Shown: positions 30,490 through 40,222, counted from the first letter of the stretch. The stretch: DNA of 64,000 bases from Flavobacteriaceae bacterium (GCA_018608765.1 JABAYY010000086.1:1-64000), one strand, 5' to 3'. Numbers and translations: made by a program. The notes: generated from the letters alone by a model not told the origin.

Positions 30490-31395
30490 ATGACAATCAA
30501 ATGGGAAGGCGTGATGCCAGCAGTGACCACTAAGTTTACTGAAAACGACGTATTAGATTTATCGATGTTTGCAACCAATATCAAAGCACAATTGGATGCT
30601 GGTGTACACGGAATTGTATTAGGCGGAACGTTAGGTGAAGCCAGTACGCTATTAGAAACAGAAAAAAAGACTTTGATTGAAACTACTGTTGAATTGGTAA
30701 ACAATAAGGTGCCTGTACTAATGAATGTTGCCGAGCAATCTACCAAAGCCGCAATTCTTGCAGCAGAGTTAGCAGAACAACATGGTGCCAATGGATTAAT
30801 GTTGCTACCTCCAATGCGTTATACTGCCTGTCCAAAAGAAACAGTCACCTATATTTCTGAAGTTGCTAAAAACACGTCTTTACCTCTTTTGATATACAAC
30901 AATCCCGTCGATTATAAAATTGAAATTACCTTAGAAATGTTTGATGAATTACTTAAACATGATAACATTCAAGCCGTAAAAGAATCCACACGAGATATTA
31001 CAAATGTGACCCGAATTATTAACCAATTTGGAGACCGTCTAAAAATCATGACGGGGGTTGATACGCTTGCTTTAGAAAGTTTGATTATGGGTGCAAGTGG
31101 TTGGATTGCGGGTCTGGTGTGTGCATTCCCAAAAGAAACAGTCGCTATTTATGAACTTCAAAAAGCAGGAAGGATTCAAGAAGCCATTGCTCTATACCGT
31201 TGGTTTATGCCCTTGTTAGAGTTGGATATTAATGCTAAATTAGTCCAAAATATTAAGTTGGCAGAAGTATATACCGAAATTGGAACCGAATTTGTAAGAC
31301 CCCCACGTTTACCTTTATTTGGTTCGGAACGCCAAAAAGTTCAGAACATTATTGAGTCGGCTTTGAAATCAAGACCGACCTTGCCAAACTATTAA
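30490..31395 (+). CDS. Dihydrodipicolinate synthase family protein, probable pyrroline-4-hydroxy-2-carboxylate deaminase
   Basis: GIVLGGTLGEASTLLETEKKTLIE; IYNNPVDYKIEIT; cluster context. Confidence 0.85.
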   Translation: MTIKWEGVMPAVTTKFTENDVLDLSMFATNIKAQLDAGVHGIVLGGTLGEASTLLETEKKTLIETTVELVNNKVPVLMNVAEQSTKAAILAAELAEQHGANGLMLLPPMRYTACPKETVTYISEVAKNTSLPLLIYNNPVDYKIEITLEMFDELLKHDNIQAVKESTRDITNVTRIINQFGDRLKIMTGVDTLALESLIMGASGWIAGLVCAFPKETVAIYELQKAGRIQEAIALYRWFMPLLELDINAKLVQNIKLAEVYTEIGTEFVRPPRLPLFGSERQKVQNIIESALKSRPTLPNY

Positions 31396-31411
31396 AGACA
31401 AAATTAGATCT

Positions 31412-32971
31412 ATGGAATTAGGAAAAAATCTTATCGGACTTACGTACACTGCTACAGGGAGTAAAACGTTTACTACATTCAATCCAAAATTAAATAAGGC
31501 GAATGATATTTCTTTTACGGAAGCAACATCAGAAGAAATTGATACCGCAGTTGAACTAGCTGCAATCGCTTTTGACGCTTATAAAAACACTTCAAGCAAA
31601 GAAAGAGCTCATTTTTTAAATACAATTGCTGACGAAATTTTAGCTCTTGGTGATACTTTAGTTGATATGTATTGTCAAGAAACAGGTCTTCCCGAAGGCC
31701 GTGCAAAAGGGGAGCGTGGACGTACTATTTTTCAATTGCAAAGTTTTGCAAATTTAGTATCCAAAGGTTCTTGGGTCGATGCCACAATTGATGTTGCCAA
31801 TCCAGACCGCACTCCCTTTCCAAAATTAGACATACGAAGAATGGACATCCCTTTAGGACCCGTTGTAGTTTTTGGAGCGAGCAATTTCCCACTAGCTTAT
31901 TCTACAGCTGGAGGAGATACCGCTTCAGCCCTTGCTGCAGGTTGTCCTGTCATTGTTAAGTCACATCCGATGCATGCAGGTACCGGAAGCTTAGTAGCGG
32001 AAGCCATTACTTTAGCAGCCAAAAAAACAGGCATGCCAGACGGAGTATTTTCTAATTTGAACAGCAGTGGGATTGAAGTAGGGCAGCAACTCGTATCACA
32101 TCCCAAAGTAAAAGCGGTAGGGTTTACAGGAAGTATTCGAGGGGGACGTGCTCTGCTAGATTTGGCAGCACAGCGTCCAGAACCGATTCCGGTATTTGCC
32201 GAAATGGGCAGTATCAATCCTGTTGTCATGTTTAGTAAAGAACTTGAAAAAAATACTGCCTATTGGGCAGAAGCTTATGCAAAATCGATATCCTTAGCCG
32301 CAGGGCAATTTTGTACTCAACCAGGTCTAATTTTGAGTTTAAAGGGATCGGTTTTCACAAACTTCACTAATTTATTAGTAGCTGAAATCAAAAAAATAGA
32401 TGCTAATTGTATGTTGCATCCTGCTATTTTTGAAGGCTTTCAATTCAATAAAAACAAAGCACAATCACAACCGGAACTAGAAGTTTTGACCGATGAAACT
32501 TTCGCTAAAAACTCTAATTATGCACTCTCAAGTATTGTAAGAGTTGATGGCGGTGCATTTTTAAAGAACCGTATTTTGCATGAGGAAGTCTTTGGGCCTT
32601 ATACGCTTCTTGTGGAGTGTGAGTCTTTGGCGCAAATGAAATCAATCATTATGAATTTAGATGGGCAGTTGACAGCTTCATTAATAGCAACTGAAGAGGA
32701 AGCAAAAGCCAGTTTTGAAATTATTGACGCACTTCAAAATCGTGTAGGACGTCTTGTTTTTAACGGAGTTCCAACAGGAGTTGAGGTGTGTAATTCGATG
32801 GTCCATGGCGGTCCTTATCCAGCATCTACAGACAGTCGATTTTCTGCTGTAGGAGTCCACGCGATCAAGCGTTGGGTTCGTCCTTTTAGCTTTCAGAATT
32901 TCCCAGACAGTCTACTTCCAGAGGCTCTAAAAGAACTGAATCCACTGGGTATTAAGCAAACACGTATTTAA
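31412..32971 (+). CDS. Aldehyde dehydrogenase, probable alpha-ketoglutarate semialdehyde dehydrogenase
   Basis: FGASNFPLAYSTAGGDTASALAAGCPVIVK; AAGQFCTQPG catalytic Cys. Confidence 0.9.
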   Translation: MELGKNLIGLTYTATGSKTFTTFNPKLNKANDISFTEATSEEIDTAVELAAIAFDAYKNTSSKERAHFLNTIADEILALGDTLVDMYCQETGLPEGRAKGERGRTIFQLQSFANLVSKGSWVDATIDVANPDRTPFPKLDIRRMDIPLGPVVVFGASNFPLAYSTAGGDTASALAAGCPVIVKSHPMHAGTGSLVAEAITLAAKKTGMPDGVFSNLNSSGIEVGQQLVSHPKVKAVGFTGSIRGGRALLDLAAQRPEPIPVFAEMGSINPVVMFSKELEKNTAYWAEAYAKSISLAAGQFCTQPGLILSLKGSVFTNFTNLLVAEIKKIDANCMLHPAIFEGFQFNKNKAQSQPELEVLTDETFAKNSNYALSSIVRVDGGAFLKNRILHEEVFGPYTLLVECESLAQMKSIIMNLDGQLTASLIATEEEAKASFEIIDALQNRVGRLVFNGVPTGVEVCNSMVHGGPYPASTDSRFSAVGVHAIKRWVRPFSFQNFPDSLLPEALKELNPLGIKQTRI

Positions 32972-32982
32972 TTTAAATTTTA

Positions 32983-33990
32983 ATGAGCAAAGCTGAATTC
33001 AAATGTATTGATGCCCATACTTGTGGAAACCCCGTTCGGGTGGTGACTACAGGTCATCCTCCTTTGGTGGGCGCCAATATGAGTGAAAAACGTCAGCATT
33101 TTCTAAATGAATTTGATTGGATTCGAAAAGGCTTGATGTTTGAGCCTAGAGGTCATGACCTTATGAGTGGGAGTTTTTTATATCCACCTCACGATCCTTC
33201 CAACGATGTTGCAATCTTATTTATCGAAACTTCGGGCTGTTTGCCAATGTGCGGCCATGGAACCATTGGCTCTATTACTGTCGCTTTAGAAGCAGGGCTG
33301 ATCACTCCAAAAACTGCAGGAGTAGTTAAAATGGAAGCACCTGCTGGACTCGTAGAAATTGAGTATTCACAACTAGGCTCTAAAGTTGAGTGGGTAAAAA
33401 TCACCAATGTTAAAAGTTATTTAGCAAAAGAGGCATTAAGTATCGAAGATGCCAATTTAGGATTGCTAACGTTTGATGTCGCGTATGGAGGGAATTTTTA
33501 TGCCATTGTGGATCCTCAAAAAAACTTTTCTGGTGTTCAAGATTTTACGGCTTCAGAACTGATTGGAATTTCTCAAAAATTACGAACACAAATCAATTCA
33601 AATTATCCAAATCAATTTATACATCCCGAGAATTCTACAATAAATGGGGTGTCTCATATCCTTTGGACAGGAACGCCTTTGAATCCAAGTTCATCAGGGA
33701 GAAATGCTGTATTTTATGGAGATAAGGCCATTGATAGAAGCCCTTGTGGCACCGGCACTTCAGCACGTATGGCGCAACTTTATGCTAAAGGACAATTACA
33801 AAGAGGTCAAAAATTCGTTCATGAAAGTTATATAGGAAGTACATTCACGGGCTGTATTGAAGCGGTCAGTTCTGTTGGACCCCACAAGGCTATAGTGCCA
33901 AGTATTCAAGGTTGGGCACGGATTTATGGATACAATACGATTAGTATTGATTCCGATGATCCGTATGCTCATGGATTTCAAGTTTTATAG
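32983..33990 (+). CDS. 4-hydroxyproline 2-epimerase (proline racemase family)
   Basis: Catalytic Cys motifs MCGHGTIG and DRSPCGTGTSARMAQL. Confidence 0.92.
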   Translation: MSKAEFKCIDAHTCGNPVRVVTTGHPPLVGANMSEKRQHFLNEFDWIRKGLMFEPRGHDLMSGSFLYPPHDPSNDVAILFIETSGCLPMCGHGTIGSITVALEAGLITPKTAGVVKMEAPAGLVEIEYSQLGSKVEWVKITNVKSYLAKEALSIEDANLGLLTFDVAYGGNFYAIVDPQKNFSGVQDFTASELIGISQKLRTQINSNYPNQFIHPENSTINGVSHILWTGTPLNPSSSGRNAVFYGDKAIDRSPCGTGTSARMAQLYAKGQLQRGQKFVHESYIGSTFTGCIEAVSSVGPHKAIVPSIQGWARIYGYNTISIDSDDPYAHGFQVL

Positions 33991-33992
33991 CG

Positions 33993-35240
33993 ATGCAAAA
34001 AAAAGTCACAATCATAGGGGGAGGAATCATTGGGTTGAGTACAGCGTATTTTTTGCAAAAAGAAGGCTGTGAGGTAACCATTGTCGATTGCTCTAATATG
34101 AATAGTGGGGCTTCTTATTCTAATGCAGGGTATGTGTGCCCGAGTCATTTTATCCCTCTAGCAGCCCCTGGTGTTGTGCGTAGTGGACTGCGTTGGATGT
34201 TGGATGCTTCCAGTCCTTTGTATATTAAACCCAATTTAAATAGGGACTTTTTAAAATGGGCATGGGCTTTTAATAAGTCTGCGAATTCACGCCTTGTTCA
34301 AAAAAATGCCATTCACCTTCGAGATTTTACAATATTCAGTCAAGAGTTATTTCAAACTATAAAAAAAGAGGAACAGTTTTCATTTCAGTATGATAAAAAA
34401 GGATTGTTGATGTTGTGTCAAACCGATAGACAATTGGAAAAAGAATTAGAGATTCTGACCCTGGCAAACAGTCTCAACGTGCATGCTAAAGAAATATCAA
34501 AAGCAGAGCTTAAAATTATGGAACCTTCTATTGAAATCAATGGTTTAGGAGGAGTGTATTTTAAAAATGATCATCACAGCACCCCAAGTGATTTTATGCA
34601 GCAATTAAAAGCGTATTTAAAGTCTAAAGGCGTCCATATGTTTGCCAATGAACGTGTTCTCGATTTTAATATGAAACAGGGTAAAATAGACAGTGTAGTC
34701 ACAGACAAACAAACGCTACATTCAGATGAATTTGTAATGGCTTCCGGTTCTTGGTCAGCAGATTTATGTAAAAAAATAGGTTTAAAATTACTGCTTCAAG
34801 CGGGGAAGGGTTACAGCATGCAAACAGAATACAAAACAGGAATTAGTATTCCAACTATTTTAGCAGAAGCTAAGGTGGCTGTGTCGCCCATGGATGGTTT
34901 TACCCGTTTTGCTGGGACGATGGAAATTGCCGGTGTCAATCACAATATAAACAGAAAAAGAGTGGGAGTGATAGCGAAAGCTGTCCATCAGTATTATCCT
35001 TCTATTAAATTATCAACATCCGAAATAGAAGCGGTCACATGTGGACTTCGTCCACTTTCACCTGATGGCTTACCTTATATTGGAAAACCACAGTCCTGTG
35101 AAAACATGACCATTGCTTCTGGACACGCCATGTTGGGTTGGACGTTAGGCCCTGGTACAGGAAAATTAGTATCGGAATTAATTCTCAATAAAAAAAGTTC
35201 CTTAGACATCAGTCCTTACCATCCCAACAGAAGATTTTAA
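33993..35240 (+). CDS. FAD-dependent D-amino-acid/D-hydroxyproline dehydrogenase
   Basis: VTIIGGGIIGLSTAYFLQKEGCEVTIVD; GHAMLGWTLGPGTGKLVSELI. Confidence 0.9.
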   Translation: MQKKVTIIGGGIIGLSTAYFLQKEGCEVTIVDCSNMNSGASYSNAGYVCPSHFIPLAAPGVVRSGLRWMLDASSPLYIKPNLNRDFLKWAWAFNKSANSRLVQKNAIHLRDFTIFSQELFQTIKKEEQFSFQYDKKGLLMLCQTDRQLEKELEILTLANSLNVHAKEISKAELKIMEPSIEINGLGGVYFKNDHHSTPSDFMQQLKAYLKSKGVHMFANERVLDFNMKQGKIDSVVTDKQTLHSDEFVMASGSWSADLCKKIGLKLLLQAGKGYSMQTEYKTGISIPTILAEAKVAVSPMDGFTRFAGTMEIAGVNHNINRKRVGVIAKAVHQYYPSIKLSTSEIEAVTCGLRPLSPDGLPYIGKPQSCENMTIASGHAMLGWTLGPGTGKLVSELILNKKSSLDISPYHPNRRF

Positions 35241-35305
35241 GTTCCTTAGAAAACCTTATTTTATTTAAATTTATGTAGTTTTGGAGAAACGATATTTCTT
35301 GCATT

Positions 35306-36667
35306 ATGAAACAACTATTTTCACTTTTAAGTCTTAGCGTATCTGTAATGAGTACGCTGTTTGCTCAAACAGAGCTAGACCTTATTAATGCCGTCAATTT
35401 AGATTCTTTAAGTCAAACACTTCAAGAGTTTACTGGAGAAGTAGCAACAAGTGTTGGGGGTAATAGTGTGACAATACTAAACAGAGGGCAAGCTAACAAT
35501 GAACTTGCAGGTGATTATTTGGTAGAAAAATTCAATGCGATGGATAATTTATCTGTCAATACTCAAGCTTTTAATACCAACGGACGTAATATCATTGCGA
35601 CGCAGCTAGGAAAAACCAATCCAAACGATATTTATATTATTTGTGCCCATTACGATACAGTGGCAGACTACTGTGCTGATGACAATGCTTCTGGGACAGC
35701 GACCGTCTTAGAAATTGCACGAATTTTATCGACACAATGTATGGATAATACGCTTGTTTATGCTTTATGGGATGAAGAAGAAATTGGTCTAAGAGGCGCG
35801 AATTTTTATGCCACTCAAGCCAATAATAATGGGGATAACATATTGGGTGTTTTGAATATTGACATGATGGGGTATGATGGTGATGGTGATGATGATTTTG
35901 ATATTGATGTGCGTCCTATTGCGAACTCTCTAGCAATGAAAGATGATCTTGTCAATTTATTGTCTACGTATAATTTTAATTTAAACGTTAATGTGGTGAA
36001 CCCAGGAACGACAGCTAGTGATCATGCACGTTTTTGGGATCAAGGATTTTCTGCGGTGTTGGTTGGAGAGTCTTGGGAAAATAGTGATCAGACACCTTAC
36101 TACCATTCATCTGCGGATCGTTTAAGCACTTTGGATTTGCCGTATTTTTATGAGTTAGCTAAATTGATTATGTCATATATGGTGACCAAGGCGAGTTTGG
36201 TTTCTGTTGACAATTCACTAACAGTGAGTTCTTCGACTTTGACTTCAAACATGAATAATGCCAGCTATCAATGGGTAGATTGCAATACAAACCTTCCATT
36301 AATTTCTGAGGTTAGTCAATCCTTTTCTCCTACAGCTAGTGGTAGTTACGCCGTTGAAGTGACTGTAGGCTCTTGTACGGAATTAAGTTCATGTGTAGAC
36401 TATACATCTTTAGGTTCCGACACATTCAAATTAAATACAATTAAAATCTATCCGAATCCTGCTTCGTCCACATTGAACATTGAGCATTCTTTGAATGAGG
36501 ATTTGACGCTTGAGTTGTTCTCGTTAGATGGTAAGAAGATTCTCCAAAAAGTTTTAACAGAAAAACGCTCAAAATTAAATATCAGTCAATTTGCTCAAGG
36601 AGCATATTTTGCCCGACTGACACAAAATAAAAAGGTGTTTTCCCAAAAAATAGTGATTGGTAATTAG
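35306..36667 (+). CDS. M28 family metallopeptidase with T9SS type A sorting domain
   Basis: CAHYDTVADYCADDNASGTATVLEIAR; C-terminal LNTIKIYPNPASSTLNIEH...GAYFARLTQNKKVFSQKIVIGN. Confidence 0.93.
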   Translation: MKQLFSLLSLSVSVMSTLFAQTELDLINAVNLDSLSQTLQEFTGEVATSVGGNSVTILNRGQANNELAGDYLVEKFNAMDNLSVNTQAFNTNGRNIIATQLGKTNPNDIYIICAHYDTVADYCADDNASGTATVLEIARILSTQCMDNTLVYALWDEEEIGLRGANFYATQANNNGDNILGVLNIDMMGYDGDGDDDFDIDVRPIANSLAMKDDLVNLLSTYNFNLNVNVVNPGTTASDHARFWDQGFSAVLVGESWENSDQTPYYHSSADRLSTLDLPYFYELAKLIMSYMVTKASLVSVDNSLTVSSSTLTSNMNNASYQWVDCNTNLPLISEVSQSFSPTASGSYAVEVTVGSCTELSSCVDYTSLGSDTFKLNTIKIYPNPASSTLNIEHSLNEDLTLELFSLDGKKILQKVLTEKRSKLNISQFAQGAYFARLTQNKKVFSQKIVIGN

Positions 36668-36687
36668 ATTCTAAGATATTTTAAAAA

Positions 36688-38076
36688 TTAAGACTGAAGG
36701 GCTGTAAAATACTTGTAAAACAGCGGGATTGTTTCAATTCCTTTATAATAATTGAACAGTCCAAAATGTTCATTAGGGGAGTGGATGGCATCACTGTCCA
36801 ACCCAAACCCCATTAAAATAGTTTTACTTTTTAATTCTTTTTCAAATAAGGCTACAATGGGGATGCTTCCCCCCCCACGTTGTGGAATGGGTGCGGTTCC
36901 AAACGTATCCTGATAAGCCATCGCAGCCGCTTTATATCCAACAGTATCTATGGGTGTTACATAGCCTTGACCTCCATGATGTGGAGTCACTTTCACGGTT
37001 ACTCCATCTGGAGCGATACTTTCAAAATGAGCTTTAAAAAGTAACGTAATCTCTTCACAGTCCTGATTAGGAACTAAACGCATTGATATTTTTGCGTAAG
37101 CTTTGCTTGCAATAACAGTTTTGGCACCTTCGCCTGTATAGCCACCCCAAATACCGTTCACATCTAGTGTGGGACGAATGGAGTTACGTTCGTTGGTTGA
37201 GTAGCCTTTTTCGCCATAGACGGCATTAATTTTTAAAGAATCTTTATAGTCTTCTAATGAAAACGGTGCTTTTGCCATTTCTGCACGTTCCTCATCAGAT
37301 AAGTTTTCGACCTTGTCATAAAAACCAGGAATGGTAATATGATTGTTTTCATCATGTAATGAGGCAATCATTTTTGCTAATATATTGATTGGGTTAGCCA
37401 CGGCTCCCCCGTAAATTCCAGAGTGTAAGTCTCTGTTAGGTCCTGTAACTTCAACTTCTACATAGCTCAAACCTCGAAGGCCTGTTGTGATAGAAGGTGT
37501 GTCTTTCGCAATCATTCCGGTATCCGAAATTAAGATGACGTCATTTTTTAGTTTGGCAGTATTATTTTTGACAAATTCAGCTAGATTTTCACTTCCAACT
37601 TCTTCTTCGCCTTCAATCATAAATTTAACGTTACACGGCAGTTGATCTGTTGAGGTCATAAATTCAAGCGCTTTGACGTGCATATACATTTGTCCTTTAT
37701 CATCACAAGCTCCTCGTGCAAATATGGCACCTTCGGGATGGAGTTCGGTTTTTTTAATAATGGGTTCAAAAGCTGGAGCGTCCCATAATTCAATAGGATC
37801 TGCGGGTTGCACATCATAATGACCGTACACTAAAATTGTTGGGAGTTTAGGGTCTATCAGTTTTTCGCCATAGACAATAGGAAACCCTTTTGTTTGACAA
37901 ATTTCTACGGCATCACATCCTGCTGTTTTTAGACTGTTAGCGACAAAGTCAGCGGTTTTAAACACCTCTTTTGAGTAAGCAGAATCCGCACTAACTGATG
38001 GGATTCTAAGTAGTTCGAAAAGTTCTTGAACGAAGCGGTCTTTATTTGATTCTAGATAAGATTGTAATGAATTCAT
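36688..38076 (-). CDS. M20 family dipeptidase
   Basis: VYGHYDVQPADPIELWDAPAFEP; FARGACDDKGQMYMHVKALE. Confidence 0.95.
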   Translation of the reverse strand: MNSLQSYLESNKDRFVQELFELLRIPSVSADSAYSKEVFKTADFVANSLKTAGCDAVEICQTKGFPIVYGEKLIDPKLPTILVYGHYDVQPADPIELWDAPAFEPIIKKTELHPEGAIFARGACDDKGQMYMHVKALEFMTSTDQLPCNVKFMIEGEEEVGSENLAEFVKNNTAKLKNDVILISDTGMIAKDTPSITTGLRGLSYVEVEVTGPNRDLHSGIYGGAVANPINILAKMIASLHDENNHITIPGFYDKVENLSDEERAEMAKAPFSLEDYKDSLKINAVYGEKGYSTNERNSIRPTLDVNGIWGGYTGEGAKTVIASKAYAKISMRLVPNQDCEEITLLFKAHFESIAPDGVTVKVTPHHGGQGYVTPIDTVGYKAAAMAYQDTFGTAPIPQRGGGSIPIVALFEKELKSKTILMGFGLDSDAIHSPNEHFGLFNYYKGIETIPLFYKYFTALQS

Positions 38077-38138
38077 AGCTTGAAAATTGTGAATGTAAAG
38101 TTACAAAAATCCTCATAAATAAATAGTTCGATCTACTA

Positions 38139-38168
38139 TTTGTATTTATAAACTATTGTTTATATTTG
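38139..38168 (+). promoter_or_regulatory. Bacteroidetes-type promoter of tRNA-Leu
   Basis: TTTG-N18-TATATTTG, 25 nt before the tRNA. Confidence 0.75.
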
Positions 38169-38192
38169 CGTCCCTATTACTAGGGATGTTTA

Positions 38193-38274
38193 GCGGGCGT
38201 GGTGGAATTGGTAGACACGCTAGACTTAGGATCTAGTGCCGCGAGGTGTGGGAGTTCGAGTCTCCCCGCCCGCA
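38193..38274 (+). tRNA. tRNA-Leu (anticodon TAG)
   Basis: GCGGGCG...CGCCCGC acceptor stem, TGGNNGAATTGGTAGACACGC D arm, AGACT-TAG-GATCT anticodon loop, long variable arm, GTTCGAGTC; no encoded CCA. Confidence 0.96.
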
Positions 38275-38283
38275 CTAAACAAA

Positions 38284-38315
38284 AAAAAGCTTCTCATTTT
38301 GAGAAGCTTTTTTTA
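38284..38315. terminator. Terminator after tRNA-Leu
   Basis: AAAGCTTCTC-ATTTT-GAGAAGCTTTTTTT. Confidence 0.85.
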
Positions 38316-38768
38316 TTTAATTTTTTCAAACCTAAGTTTATTAATAAGCTGTTCTGATGAAAAGACATTTTGTAACATAGTACGATTGTTTGTATTTGTA
38401 AACAGGTCGATTATTTTTTTATTACTATCAATAATAAGATTAAGCGTTTGATCTAAGTTTGCAAAGTTGTTGTTTTTATAAAATTCTAAATAAATAATTA
38501 ACTGTAGATCTTCATTATTAATAAGATACCTAACACCCGCTTTAATAGCTGCTTTTACTCCCTTGTTTTTTTTTACATCTATGACAGATCCATTATCAAA
38601 GGATTTAATTTCTTTTAGTTTGTCCAAGGTGCTGTCCTTACTTGCGTTATTTACAGAACATATCTTTTGAATATCCTTAATTAAAAGCGTATTAAATGGG
38701 TATTCTTTAATCTCTTTTTCATTATTAGAAAACACGACGATGACTCCTTTTTTCATACTAGTTTTCAT
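38313..38768 (-). CDS. Small GT2 N-domain-like protein lacking a recognisable DxD (hypothetical)
   Basis: 151 aa; GVIVVFSNNEKEI...ICSVNNASKDSTLDKLKEI...KKNKGVKAAIKAGVRYLINNEDLQLIIYLE resembles a GT-A nucleotide-binding half. Confidence 0.5.
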   Translation of the reverse strand: MKTSMKKGVIVVFSNNEKEIKEYPFNTLLIKDIQKICSVNNASKDSTLDKLKEIKSFDNGSVIDVKKNKGVKAAIKAGVRYLINNEDLQLIIYLEFYKNNNFANLDQTLNLIIDSNKKIIDLFTNTNNRTMLQNVFSSEQLINKLRFEKIK

Positions 38769-38774
38769 TGGTTT

Positions 38775-39079
38775 TTAGGAAACTGACACAGACTTGCTTT
38801 TATAAAGGTATCGCAGTTTTGAAAGTGTTTTGTTTTCTCGTCTATAAGCCCATGCAATTTGTCCTAATTGCCACACAATTTTAATTGAATCCTTTATTGA
38901 TAGATTTGAGTTATCGGCATGAATCCACCCTTTTAAAGGTTGCTCGCAAAGTAGTTGTTTTGTTTTTTTTAAGCCAAAATGTAAAGTGATTCTTTTAAAT
39001 ATTTCAATGTCAAAAATCCATTTTGTAATAAATTTTTTTCTACGAGTTCGAGAAACTCTGTAAAAACGATTCCTTTCAT
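38775..39079 (-). pseudogene. Chimeric remnant: 5' end of an H-NOX (HNOB) gene fused to the 3' end of a GT2 glycosyltransferase gene
   Basis: ATG at 39079 reads MKGIVFTEFLELVEK, then in another frame KKFITKWIFDIEIFKRITLHFGLKKTKQLLCEQPLKGWIHADNSNLSIKDSIKIVWQLGQIAWAYR...*, a dolichyl-phosphate-hexosyltransferase-like C-terminus. Confidence 0.65.
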
Positions 39080-39107
39080 GTTAAATTCATATTAATTCGT
39101 TTGTGCA

Positions 39108-39410
39108 TCAATAGGCTATAGCTCTATCAATCTTCTTTACGTAATCTTCATATTTTAAAGGTTTTAAAATATATCCAGAGATTCCAATAGTGTAACATTC
39201 TATAAGATCTTTAGGGTTGTTAGATGTTGTTAAAATAATTACAGGGATGTGTTTTAAATCTGTATTCTTCTTTAGAATTGTTAAAAATTCAATACCACTC
39301 ACTTCAGGCATGTTTAAGTCTAATAAAATAATATTTGAAATGGCACTCGTGTCTTGTAAAAGTTCAAGAGCTTCTTCGGTATCTTTTGTTGAGTTTACAA
39401 GATGCTCCAA
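39108..39410 (-). pseudogene. Response regulator receiver domain, N-terminally truncated
   Basis: NIILLDLNMPEVSGIEFL...PVIILTTSN...GYILKPLKYEDY; lacks beta-1 and the acidic DD pair; in-frame stop just upstream. Confidence 0.65.
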
Positions 39411-39454
39411 CGGTATCTGTATTTTAATTTAAACCTAAATCTAAAATTTTAATT

Positions 39455-40174
39455 ATGAAAAACAAAAAAATTTATTTTTTGGCCTTATTAACAATGGCCT
39501 TAGTATTTAATTCATGTGATACAAATACTGAAGAATTTCAAGCAGTATCACCATCCGATTCGTTTGAAACAAAATCGGGATCAATAATTGTGAACCCCCT
39601 CTCCAGCTCGTTTGAAATAGTTGTTACAGCTTCAGAAGCATATACAGCGGACCGTTCTCTTCCAATTGAAGTGACCAACGCCTCAACAGGAAGTGCACTT
39701 CAATATAGTTTTAGTGGAAATGTAGAAATTAGAGCAGGTGAACTCACAGGCTCTACCATGGTAGGATTTGAATTGGCTAATATACCATCAGGTGTAACCC
39801 AAGACCTTGTTCTTAGGTTAGTGTCAACTTCTGAAGAAATTACTATTTCTTACACAAAAATTTGTATTTCTAATGATGTAATGGTAAAACTTATTTTTGA
39901 TAATTACCCAGAAGAAACAGAATGGCGGATCACAGATTCTGCAAATTCAGTTGTTCAATCTGGAGGGCCTTATCCTGGAGAAACAAGTTTTGAAGCGTCT
40001 TACACACTTCCTGATGGAAATTATACGTTTACAATAACTGATATTTATGGAGACGGAATATGTTGTAGTTACGGAGACGGTTCATATCTAGTAGAATTAC
40101 CAAATTGTTCGACTATTTTAGGTCAAGGAGGTGAATTTGGCGCTTCAGAATCAATTACTTTTTCGTTGCCGTAA
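39455..40174 (+). CDS. Secreted lipoprotein with C-terminal GDGICC-type domain
   Basis: Lipobox-like LVFNSC; IFDNYPEETEWRITDSANSVVQSGGPYPG...NYTFTITDIYGDGICCSYGDGSY. Confidence 0.7.
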   Translation: MKNKKIYFLALLTMALVFNSCDTNTEEFQAVSPSDSFETKSGSIIVNPLSSSFEIVVTASEAYTADRSLPIEVTNASTGSALQYSFSGNVEIRAGELTGSTMVGFELANIPSGVTQDLVLRLVSTSEEITISYTKICISNDVMVKLIFDNYPEETEWRITDSANSVVQSGGPYPGETSFEASYTLPDGNYTFTITDIYGDGICCSYGDGSYLVELPNCSTILGQGGEFGASESITFSLP

Positions 40175-40222
40175 ACTTCGGTCCTCTGATTCGTATTGCG
40201 TAAGTATTTGTTAAGTTTATTT

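Noticed and set aside
38236-38451. 71-aa plus-strand ORF beginning inside tRNA-Leu
   Set aside because: Overlaps the tRNA and its terminator; not a plausible protein
38193-39410. tRNA-Leu-adjacent integrated island
   Set aside because: No integrase, attachment repeat or phage genes seen; the nearby decay is better explained by deletion
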